A stretch of DNA of 8,088 nucleotides from a bacterium. Its GTDB lineage: Bacteria > JALSQH01. Below the pieces are notes generated by a model. The model made no database searches, was not told where the DNA came from, and saw nothing but the letters and a program-made list of their open reading frames with translations. Numbering within the stretch: position 1 is the stretch's first letter; the number at the start of each line of letters is the position of its first letter. The stretch lies in contig JALSQH010000208.1 in assembly GCA_026985515.1 (NCBI GenBank), positions 1-8,088 on the forward strand. The letters are read 5' to 3'. This document shows positions 1-5,734 of this stretch, piece after piece. Both the position numbers and the translations under genes were made by a program.

Positions 1-141
1 AGGGATAATCCATGGTCTGAGGAGGGTTTTTACCCGAAAATAAAGGGGCATTTCCTTGATCCTCCTGAATGGCACTATTTACCATTTTACAGGGAGCTGC
101 ACCTTGAAAAAGTTGATCTTCTCCTTCCTCCTGATAAGTAA
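1..141 (+). CDS. C-terminal fragment of a YidD-like membrane protein insertion factor (5' truncated)
   Basis: Frame 1 is open from the window edge for 46 codons to a TAA at 139-141. The fragment begins RDNPWSEEGFYP, which resembles the C-terminal signature of YidD proteins (typically RCHPxxxGGYDPVP), the small membrane-associated factor that helps YidC/Sec membrane protein insertion. The cysteine usual after the Arg is Asp here, and the tail after the motif (about 34 residues, ending LLLPPDK) is longer than in short YidD proteins. The next gene encodes a signal-peptide-bearing protein with predicted membrane segments; from memory, yidD is often followed by such genes, which supports the call. 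The stop lies 38 bases inside that next gene if it starts at 104. Only the end is visible, so the family call is tentative. Confidence 0.45.
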   Translation, partial: RDNPWSEEGFYPKIKGHFLDPPEWHYLPFYRELHLEKVDLLLPPDK

Positions 142-931
142 CTATCTCTTTGCATGGGGTGATAGGGGATTGATTGAAGAGACCTTTTTGAGGGGAGATT
201 ACTTTAACACGATTTCATTTTCGAAAGAATTGTTTTTCTATTCAAACTCTGCAACCGACAGATGTTTTGCCTCAATGTTCATTTCTGAATCCTTTGCACG
301 GTATGGGAACTATGGGAGGAGCTTCCGCTGGTTAAAGAGGGTGAGGAAGTTTTGTGAGAGTGAAAAATACACACTTTTTCTCGCTTACCTTTCTGCCGAG
401 GCGAATGTGAATGGTTCTCTCAAGTTAATCAGGAGAAATTCAAGAAAATTGTATACATCTTCTGAGTGGTGTTATACAGGGATTGTCGTCCTTGCAAAAA
501 ATCTCAAGTTTAGAAAGGCAATAAAACTGAGCAATTTCTGTGCACGGGAGGGAATAATCTCACATAAGTTGCCTGAATTATTAGAGGAGAAGGTGAGGGT
601 CTTGAAAGTAATGGACAGATTTTATTCACAGGTGTGGAAACTGGGAGTAATCCCGGGTGTTCCACAGTTTCTTCTCGGGAGAGCTAAGGAAGGCATCGGA
701 GAAGATTTTATTATAGCAGTTTCGATGGCAGGGTTAATTTATTCTTATTCTCACGGTGGTTTTTTCGAACTCTGGTTGTTTCCTCTGATAAACTATTATT
801 TTGGTGGAATGATTCACTCATATAATCTTGCAAGAGAAAAAGAGAAACAAAATTACGAGATTTTTTCTCAATGGCTAAACGAAAATTTCTTGTATAAACC
901 TGAAGTTTTCAGTAAGATTATTGAAAAATGA
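104..931 (+). CDS. Exported or membrane-anchored helical-repeat protein with two C-terminal hydrophobic segments
   Basis: From the TTG at 104 this is a 275-residue protein starting MKKLIFSFLLISNYLFA, a typical signal peptide: two lysines, a hydrophobic core and an Ala before a polar region. AGGGAG at 91-96, seven bases upstream, fits as ribosome binding site. An upstream in-frame TTG at 56, preceded by AAAGGGG, would add 16 residues that push the lysine/hydrophobic segment inward, so 104 is preferred but not certain. The middle is helical, with alternating basic and aromatic residues consistent with degenerate TPR-like repeats. The C-terminal part has IPGVPQFLLGRAKEG, resembling the IPGxGQxYxGRxxEG motif of small membrane proteins, then two hydrophobic stretches and a tail HSYNLAREKEKQNYE. 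It overlaps the YidD-like gene upstream and shares ATGA with the gene downstream, suggesting co-translation. No enzymatic motif is visible. A role in envelope assembly is inference from context. Confidence 0.7.
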   Translation: MKKLIFSFLLISNYLFAWGDRGLIEETFLRGDYFNTISFSKELFFYSNSATDRCFASMFISESFARYGNYGRSFRWLKRVRKFCESEKYTLFLAYLSAEANVNGSLKLIRRNSRKLYTSSEWCYTGIVVLAKNLKFRKAIKLSNFCAREGIISHKLPELLEEKVRVLKVMDRFYSQVWKLGVIPGVPQFLLGRAKEGIGEDFIIAVSMAGLIYSYSHGGFFELWLFPLINYYFGGMIHSYNLAREKEKQNYEIFSQWLNENFLYKPEVFSKIIEK

Positions 932-945
932 AGAGCTTACTGAAA
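907..945 (+). repeat. Perfect 10-bp inverted repeat enclosing the ATGA stop/start overlap
   Basis: TTTCAGTAAG (907-916) and CTTACTGAAA (936-945) are exact reverse complements separated by 19 bases. The loop (917-935) contains the TGA stop of the upstream gene and the ATG start of the downstream one (ATGA, 928-931). In mRNA this could form a hairpin presenting the start codon in the loop. There is no convincing Shine-Dalgarno sequence before this ATG, so coupling by reinitiation is plausible. The repeat is visible in the sequence; the function is inference, and a 10-bp repeat can arise by chance in AT-rich DNA. Confidence 0.4.
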
Positions 946-1464
946 TCCAGATTGATAAAAGCTATAGTTTCACTTGAACTTAATTGGTTTAAGACATTGA
1001 AAACAGAGCAAACTTACTGCCAGGAAAATGAAGAATCTTTCAAGAGAATCAGGTCCGTCACTTTTCAAACCTGGTCATTAAAGACCCTTTTCCTCTACTG
1101 GAGGTATCTTGTCTCTCTGAAAAAGGAGGGAAGAAATCCAGTAGCAGAAAAGTACCTCATAATGGATGGAAGACTTCCCGGATCTACCAGAAGGATAATA
1201 AAAGATATTGTGGAAATAGAATCTGGATGGATGGATGAAGTAAGAAGGGAGTATCCATCATTTTTTAAAGATGATCTCTCATCATTTAAAAGGTACCTAT
1301 CCGCCGAATTGTCAACCTATTCAGATGAGGTTCTCGCCAGTTATATGGACGATTTGAATAATGCCCTGGAAAATGGCAGGAACCTTGTGAAGGAAAGATA
1401 TGAATTTCTCGCAAGATCACTGAGTTTTTCTTCTCTCGCAGAAATGGCTGGTGCCAGAAAATAA
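928..1464 (+). CDS. DUF4125-like protein made of two similar halves, function unknown
   Basis: This is a 178-residue soluble protein with no signal peptide or membrane segment. It resembles the DUF4125 family, remembered by a leading acidic/aromatic helix (E..WF), a Cys-Gln near residue 31 (YCQENEESF), an aromatic W49 and the block EGRNPVAEKY. The second half repeats the first: LIKAIV..E..W at 9-20 matches IIKDIV..E..W at 90-101; ESFKR at 36-40 matches SSFKR at 118-122; GRNPVAEKY at 68-76 matches GRNLVKERY at 150-158. The offset is 81 to 82 residues throughout. The Cys-Gln exists only in the first half. The start ATG overlaps the upstream stop (ATGA) with no clear ribosome binding site, implying translational coupling. 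No catalytic motif is recognised. The next gene has its own promoter, so a functional link to it is not implied by transcription alone. Confidence 0.7.
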   Translation: MKSLLKSRLIKAIVSLELNWFKTLKTEQTYCQENEESFKRIRSVTFQTWSLKTLFLYWRYLVSLKKEGRNPVAEKYLIMDGRLPGSTRRIIKDIVEIESGWMDEVRREYPSFFKDDLSSFKRYLSAELSTYSDEVLASYMDDLNNALENGRNLVKERYEFLARSLSFSSLAEMAGARK

Positions 1465-1467
1465 TTC

Positions 1468-1502
1468 TTGACAAATTTAGTAAAATATTTAAAATAACTC
1501 TG
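1468..1502 (+). promoter_or_regulatory. Sigma70-type promoter giving a near-leaderless mRNA
   Basis: TTGACA (1468-1473) is a perfect -35 box. Sixteen bases later TAAAAT (1490-1495) matches the -10 consensus TATAAT at five of six positions. A transcript starting about seven bases past the -10 box would begin near 1501-1503, two to four bases before the ATG at 1505. No Shine-Dalgarno sequence is present between the promoter and the ATG (AACTCTGGT). The site occupies the 40-base gap between two genes, where a promoter is expected, and drives the Fe-S block downstream. Confidence 0.7.
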
Positions 1503-1504
1503 GT

Positions 1505-3325
1505 ATGAAAAAGATAGGTATATCTTCGACATTGCCCATTGAAGTTCTCTATGCTGCAGAGTACAGGGTTTATGATCTCAACAATCTTTTTATAAATTCT
1601 CACTTACCTCAGGGTCTTATAGAGTTTGCCCATGAAACCGGTCTGTCTCGAACCACCTGCGGCTGGACAAAGGGGGTTTTTGCTGCTGCTCTTAAATTCG
1701 GATTTGATAAGGTGGTTAATGTTGTGAGTGGTGATTGTTCAAATAATCATGTTATGGGTGAAATTTTAAAGAAAAGAGGGGTGGAGGTTATACCTTTTTT
1801 CTATCCATATCCCCGGAACAGAGATGATTTAAAAAAGGAAGTGGAAAGTCTTATGCGGAGATTTGGTGTGACCTGGAGTGATGTGGAGGGTGTCTTTAAC
1901 AGATTTTCGCGAATAAGGAGCAAGCTCCTTATGCTGGAAAAAATTACGATTGAAGAGGGAAAGATCAATGGTAACGAGTTACTGGCATATCTCATTTCCG
2001 GAAGTGATATGAGAGGAAATCCTGAATCATTTGAGAAGGAGATTGATTCATTTTTATGTACAGTTGAGAAAAGGCCATCTTTGAGAAGAAAAATCAGGGC
2101 AGGAGTCATAGGCATTCCACCCATGTTCACTGACCTGTTTTCTTTTCTGGAAGAACATGATGTACAGGTAGTATACATTGAAACTGCAAAAGAATTCGGG
2201 AGAGTAGGGGAATTCAGTGATATCATTGATGTCTACCATACCTACTCATATCCTTATGAGCTTTCTTACAGACTGGAAAGAATTAAAGACGAGATTAAAA
2301 AGAGGGGAATTGATATTCTCATTCATTATGTTCAGTCATTCTGCTTTCACAGAAATGAACATCTCTTCTTCTCTGAGAATATAAGTATTCCTGTGCTGCG
2401 TGTAGAAGGGGATCTTCCCGGTCCCATGGATGAAGCAACTCGTGTGAGGGTTGAATCATTTTTAAAAAGCGCAGGTTTAAAAAGTGGGGGGGAAAGAAAT
2501 AACTACACTTACCATGGGGACGGTAAAATCGATATACCTCTGCTCGCAGTAGATGCTGGAAGCAGGAATGTTAAGATGGCCTTGAAAAAAGGGAAGGATC
2601 TTTCATTAAAAGTTGTTGATACAATTGCCTTTATAAAGAAACATATTATGCCTGCTGAAAATGGTAGAGTGGATCTATCAAGAGTGATTGTGAATTACTT
2701 TGATGAGAATGTAAAAAACTTCATTGCACTTGCAACAGGATACGGCAGACATCAGTTAAAATGGGAGAATGTGAAGGTTATTCCGGAGATAGAAGCTCAT
2801 TTCTGGGGGGTAAGAAGTGAAATAGATGAAGATGATTTCACGATTCTTGATATGGGAGGACAGGATACAAAAGTAATAAGAGTCAGAAAAGGAATAATTG
2901 ATGATTTCATTATGAATGATAAGTGTGCAGCAGGGGGAGGAAGATACCTTGAAAACATGGCAAGGATACTTGAAATACCTCTGGAGGAGATGGGGAATTA
3001 CTTTGAGAACCCGGAAAAACTGGATATAACCTGCGCCACATTTGGTGAAACAGAACTTGTGGGCAAAATGATAAAGGGGGTACCCATTGAAAGGCTGGCT
3101 GCAGGTGTAAACTGGTCAGTTTTCAGAAGATCTCTTTACCTTGTTAAAAAGCTTTATTCACCTGTTCTTGTGCTGTCTGGTGGGGTTGCACTGAACAGAG
3201 CAATTGTGAAATATTTTGAAGAAAGCGGTGAATTTGAAAAGGTTATTGTTGTGAGAGAGCCTCAATTTACAGGGGTAAAAGGACTTATTTTTTATGGAGA
3301 AAAGGAACTGGAGAAAATAGTGTGA
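1505..3325 (+). CDS. Fusion of an HgdB-like 2-hydroxyacyl-CoA dehydratase/DCCP-type Fe-S protein with its BcrAD/BadF activator ATPase
   Basis: The 606-residue protein has two domains. Residues 1-330 resemble HgdB/BcrB/BcrC (HGD-D family): the N-terminus STLPIEVLYAAEYRVYDLNNLFI matches the family start, confirming the ATG at 1505, and cysteines C52, C78 (GDCSN) and C280 (QSFCFHR) sit where family members bind a [4Fe-4S] cluster. Residues 343-606 are an ASKHA-fold activator: phosphate loops VDAGSRNVK (349-357) and LDMGGQDTK (448-456), NDKCAAGGGRYLE with C474, C510 in ITCATFGE, and SGGVALNRAI (558-567). C474 and C510 are the usual ligands of the [4Fe-4S] bridging an activator dimer. Activators hydrolyse ATP to inject low-potential electrons into their partner; here donor and acceptor share one chain. 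No separate HgdA-type subunit lies in the window, so the substrate is unknown. A double-cubane-type reductase or a maturation role are alternatives. A G7 tract lies at the junction. The stop overlaps the next GTG start (GTGA). Confidence 0.85.
   Translation: MKKIGISSTLPIEVLYAAEYRVYDLNNLFINSHLPQGLIEFAHETGLSRTTCGWTKGVFAAALKFGFDKVVNVVSGDCSNNHVMGEILKKRGVEVIPFFYPYPRNRDDLKKEVESLMRRFGVTWSDVEGVFNRFSRIRSKLLMLEKITIEEGKINGNELLAYLISGSDMRGNPESFEKEIDSFLCTVEKRPSLRRKIRAGVIGIPPMFTDLFSFLEEHDVQVVYIETAKEFGRVGEFSDIIDVYHTYSYPYELSYRLERIKDEIKKRGIDILIHYVQSFCFHRNEHLFFSENISIPVLRVEGDLPGPMDEATRVRVESFLKSAGLKSGGERNNYTYHGDGKIDIPLLAVDAGSRNVKMALKKGKDLSLKVVDTIAFIKKHIMPAENGRVDLSRVIVNYFDENVKNFIALATGYGRHQLKWENVKVIPEIEAHFWGVRSEIDEDDFTILDMGGQDTKVIRVRKGIIDDFIMNDKCAAGGGRYLENMARILEIPLEEMGNYFENPEKLDITCATFGETELVGKMIKGVPIERLAAGVNWSVFRRSLYLVKKLYSPVLVLSGGVALNRAIVKYFEESGEFEKVIVVREPQFTGVKGLIFYGEKELEKIV
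2486..2492 (+). other. G7 homopolymer at the interdomain junction (possible slippage site)
   Basis: Seven consecutive G bases cover codons 328-330, in the linker between the HgdB-like and activator domains. Reading with one extra G gives GGG GGG GGA AAG AAA TAA, a stop at 2500-2502, so a +1 transcriptional slip (or -1 ribosomal slip) would release the N-terminal domain alone. The in-frame linker after the tract has no ATG or GTG close by, so the activator half would not obviously be re-started; this argues the fusion frame is real and not a sequencing error. Actual slippage is not shown. Confidence 0.4.
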
Positions 3326-4305
3326 AAGGAATTGGACTATTATCAGGTGGTCTTGATAGTGCCATTGCCGTTTATTTGATGAAGGAGCAGGGAGTGGATA
3401 TTGTGGGAATCAACATCGATACAGGTTTTATCTCCGAGGATCTTGAAAAACTTGAGAAATTATCAGAGAGATTTAACTTCAGGGTAGAAAGGATTGATGT
3501 TTTTGAAGAGTATAAAAAAATTCTTGACAATCCACGATTTGGTTTTGGTAAGAATATGAACCCCTGTATCGATTGCAGAATACTGATGTACAGGGTGGCA
3601 AAGAAGAAGATGCAGGAGGAAAAGGCGGATTTCATTTTTACAGGTGAAGTACTGGGGCAGAGGCCCTTTTCTCAGACCCTGTATGCAGTGAAGCAGATTG
3701 AAGAAAAGAGTGACACTGCTGGCATGGTGATCAGACCCCTTTCAGCTTTTTATTTCAGACCCACGGGTGTGGAATTGTCTGGCAGGATTAACAGAAGTAA
3801 ATTCCTTTCTATCAAAGGACGGAACAGGAAAGTACAGCTTAAACTTGCAGAATTGTGGAAACTGAATGAGTTCAATTCACCTTCAGGTGGGTGTCTTCTC
3901 ACCGATCCAGGTTTTTCCCGGAAGCTGAAGGAGTGGATAAGGATTGCAGGTGGGGCAACCAATCTGACACGGGAGATGGTTGAAATTATGAAAATTGGAA
4001 GGCACATCAAACTATCAGACAGATCTATTCTTGTGGTGGGGAGAAACAGATCAGAAAATAGCAGGTTAGAAGAGATGTCAGGAAATTATGTAACGCTTAA
4101 GACCATGGAATTTCCGGGACCCACTGCCATTATTTTTGGTGATCTGACGGAGAGAGAAATCCGTCATGCTTCTGAAATTGTGGCAAGATACAGTGATGCG
4201 CCTGCGGGAGGAGAAGTTAGAGTGAAAGTGATGGACCAAGAAGGTAAAAACAGTTTTGTTAGAATAAAAGTGGATAAAAAATTGAAATACAGTATTATAA
4301 CCTGA
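3322..4305 (+). CDS. PP-loop ATP pyrophosphatase, tRNA thiolation (ThiI/MnmA-like) with C-terminal NFACT-R-like domain
   Basis: The 327-residue protein starts at a GTG sharing GTGA with the upstream stop, with GGAG at 3310-3313. The N-terminal PP-loop SGGLDSA (8-14) adenylates a target base in this superfamily. Family blocks follow: NPCIDCR (C82, C85), FTGEVLGQRPFSQ (106-118), IRPLSA (137-142), GRNRKVQLKLAE (166-177) and SPSGGCLLTDPGFS (186-199, C191). Residues from about 220 to 327 (GRHIKLSDRSILVVGRNRSE, then PGPTAIIFGD) resemble the NFACT-R (DUF814) RNA-binding-type domain that accompanies thiouridine-synthase-like PP-loop enzymes. A tRNA uridine sulfur transferase is therefore the best call; databases often label such proteins ThiI, though the THUMP and rhodanese domains of classical ThiI are absent. 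The three cysteines (CxxC plus GGC) could hold a [4Fe-4S] cluster as in cluster-dependent thiolases, or act in persulfide relay; this is inference. Tight coupling to the fused Fe-S protein and the following cluster-assembly genes fits that idea. Confidence 0.8.
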   Translation: MKGIGLLSGGLDSAIAVYLMKEQGVDIVGINIDTGFISEDLEKLEKLSERFNFRVERIDVFEEYKKILDNPRFGFGKNMNPCIDCRILMYRVAKKKMQEEKADFIFTGEVLGQRPFSQTLYAVKQIEEKSDTAGMVIRPLSAFYFRPTGVELSGRINRSKFLSIKGRNRKVQLKLAELWKLNEFNSPSGGCLLTDPGFSRKLKEWIRIAGGATNLTREMVEIMKIGRHIKLSDRSILVVGRNRSENSRLEEMSGNYVTLKTMEFPGPTAIIFGDLTEREIRHASEIVARYSDAPAGGEVRVKVMDQEGKNSFVRIKVDKKLKYSIIT

Positions 4306-4320
4306 CAAAAGGGGGATGTT

Positions 4321-4626
4321 ATGGAAAAAATTACAGAGGAAAAAGTCCTTGAAGTTTTAAAGGGTGTTATTGATCCAGAAATTGGTATGGATGTGGTGAA
4401 TCTTGGTCTTGTGTATGATGTGCAGATCACAGATGATAATGTCGTGAAGGTAAAAATGACAATGACTGTGCCAGGTTGCCCACTTCAGAACCAGATTCTG
4501 ATGGCGGCAGAACAGGCTATACTTTCAATACCTGGTGTTAAAGATGCCATTGTGGAACTGGTATGGGAGCCTCCATGGAATCCAAATATGATGTCTGAGG
4601 AAGCAAAGAAGAGGCTGGGTTATTGA
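4321..4626 (+). CDS. MIP18/DUF59 family Fe-S assembly factor (SufT/PaaD-like)
   Basis: This 101-residue protein is a single MIP18 (DUF59) domain of normal length. Hallmarks are VIDPEIGMDVVNLGLVYDV (17-35), the TVPGCP motif with C53 (49-54) and the end VWEPPWNPNMMSEEAKKRLG (81-100), typical of stand-alone bacterial members. Such proteins aid Fe-S cluster maturation or transfer in the cytosol, sometimes as SufT in SUF pathways; C53 is the candidate functional residue. GGGGG at 4311-4315 precedes the ATG by five bases and is a good ribosome binding site. It lies 15 bases after the PP-loop gene and 30 bases before the Mrp ATPase, the usual partner type, so joint cluster delivery is a reasonable inference. 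Confidence 0.9.
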   Translation: MEKITEEKVLEVLKGVIDPEIGMDVVNLGLVYDVQITDDNVVKVKMTMTVPGCPLQNQILMAAEQAILSIPGVKDAIVELVWEPPWNPNMMSEEAKKRLGY

Positions 4627-4656
4627 GTTCTTAAAAATTAAAAAAAGGAGTCTGAA

Positions 4657-5715
4657 ATGGAAGAAAGAATTTTAGAAGTGCTGAGAAAGGTCAAGTATCC
4701 TGGTTATTCAAGGGACATAGTCTCTTTTGGAATGGTTAAATCAATTAATTATGACAATGGAAGGCTCGAACTGGAAATTGAAGTTGTAACAAAGGATCCT
4801 GAAGTCCCCAAAAAGCTTGAGGAATCCATTACAAATGTAATCTATCAGGAATTGAGAAATGAGGTAAAGGAACTTGATCTCAAAATAAATCTCGCAAAGG
4901 GAGAACCAACCAGGGGGAAAGAGGCTGAGAATCCATTCATTGGACAGTCTGCCATACCGGGTGTCAAATATCTTATTGCAGTTGCCTCAGGTAAGGGTGG
5001 AGTTGGCAAAACTTTTGTGGCAGTTAATCTTGCTGCCGCCCTACACAAACTTGGACATAAGGTTGGAATAATGGATGCGGATGTGTATGGTCCAAATGTA
5101 CCTCTTATGCTGGGCCTTGTTGGGGAAAGACCCCGTGCTACAGAGGACAAGAAAATCTATCCCATCGAAAAGGATGGTATGAAAGTTATTTCGATGGGAT
5201 TTTTTGTTGAGGAAGGAGTTCCAATAATCTGGAGGGGACCTCTTGTAAATAAGTTGCTGGAGCAGTTTATAAATGATGTAATATGGGGTGAACTTGATTT
5301 CCTGATAGTTGATATGCCTCCAGGAACCGGTGATGTCCAGCTTACAATGGCACAGAAATCAAAGTTAAATGGAGCAATAATGGTTACAACGCCACAGGAT
5401 ATTGCTCTCAGCGATGTTCTGAGAGGCGAGGAGATGTTTAAAAAGGTAAATGTGCCAGTTCTTGGTGTTGTGGAAAATATGAGTTACTTTGTGTGTCCAC
5501 ACTGTGGAAAGAAAACTGATATTTTCAGCCATGGGGGTGCCAAAAAACTTGCTGAGAAGGCTGGCATAGACCTCCTGGGTGAATTACCACTTGATCCCAC
5601 ATTGAGAGAATTCAGCGACGAGGGTAAACCTATTGTTCTTGTGGATCCTGAGCATCCTGTAGCGAAAACATTTTTTGAGATAGCTGAAAAGGTTTACAAA
5701 AAGTTATCGGGATAG
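4657..5715 (+). CDS. mrp: Mrp/ApbC family P-loop Fe-S cluster carrier ATPase
   Basis: The 352-residue protein has a MIP18/DUF59-like N-terminal domain (about 1-80) followed by a ParA/MinD-type NTPase (about 103-350), the standard long Mrp architecture. It shows the deviant Walker A SGKGGVGKT (111-119), DADVYGPN (140-147), Walker B-type VDMPPGTGD (218-226) and the CPHC motif (280-283), whose two cysteines bind a bridging [4Fe-4S] cluster in the dimer. Mrp/ApbC/NBP35 proteins load and pass clusters to apo-enzymes in the cytosol in a nucleotide-dependent way. AAAAGGAG lies a few bases before the ATG. The N-terminal domain has lost the TxPxCP cysteine (VTKDPEVPKK, 44-53), while the separate MIP18 protein just upstream keeps it. 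Position after two Fe-S-related genes suggests it serves them, although Mrp clients are usually broad. A terminator-like hairpin lies inside the gene at 5159-5205. Confidence 0.95.
   Translation: MEERILEVLRKVKYPGYSRDIVSFGMVKSINYDNGRLELEIEVVTKDPEVPKKLEESITNVIYQELRNEVKELDLKINLAKGEPTRGKEAENPFIGQSAIPGVKYLIAVASGKGGVGKTFVAVNLAAALHKLGHKVGIMDADVYGPNVPLMLGLVGERPRATEDKKIYPIEKDGMKVISMGFFVEEGVPIIWRGPLVNKLLEQFINDVIWGELDFLIVDMPPGTGDVQLTMAQKSKLNGAIMVTTPQDIALSDVLRGEEMFKKVNVPVLGVVENMSYFVCPHCGKKTDIFSHGGAKKLAEKAGIDLLGELPLDPTLREFSDEGKPIVLVDPEHPVAKTFFEIAEKVYKKLSG
5159..5205 (+). terminator. Terminator-like perfect 12-bp hairpin plus T-run inside mrp
   Basis: ATCCCATCGAAA (5159-5170) is exactly complementary to TTTCGATGGGAT (5189-5200), with an 18-base loop, and the 3' arm runs into six T bases (5200-5205). 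This has the shape of an intrinsic terminator, though the stem is only moderately GC-rich and the loop is long. It lies in the mrp coding region over codons for YPIEKDGMKVISMG, well-conserved protein sequence. Whether it stops or pauses transcription is unknown; the structure is seen directly, the function is inference. Confidence 0.3.
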
Positions 5716-5734
5716 TAAAATAAACAAAGGAAAA

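Noticed and set aside
56-103. Upstream TTG start (56) for the first complete gene
   Set aside because: It has a usable AAAGGGG leader, but it would place 16 extra residues before a clean MKK-type signal peptide; the TTG at 104 with AGGGAG fits better. It remains a minor alternative.
1465-1504. Intrinsic terminator after the DUF4125-like gene
   Set aside because: The gap contains promoter boxes and A/T-rich sequence but no GC stem followed by a T-run.
1286-2239. Antisense open frames opposite the DUF4125-like gene and the dehydratase/activator fusion
   Set aside because: They are opposite strongly supported genes, lack recognisable motifs, and have compositions expected of reverse-complement shadows.
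3524-3554. TTGACA followed by a TAAGAA box inside the PP-loop gene
   Set aside because: The spacer is about 19 bases, the -10 match is weak, and it lies in a well-supported coding region with no start codon it would serve.
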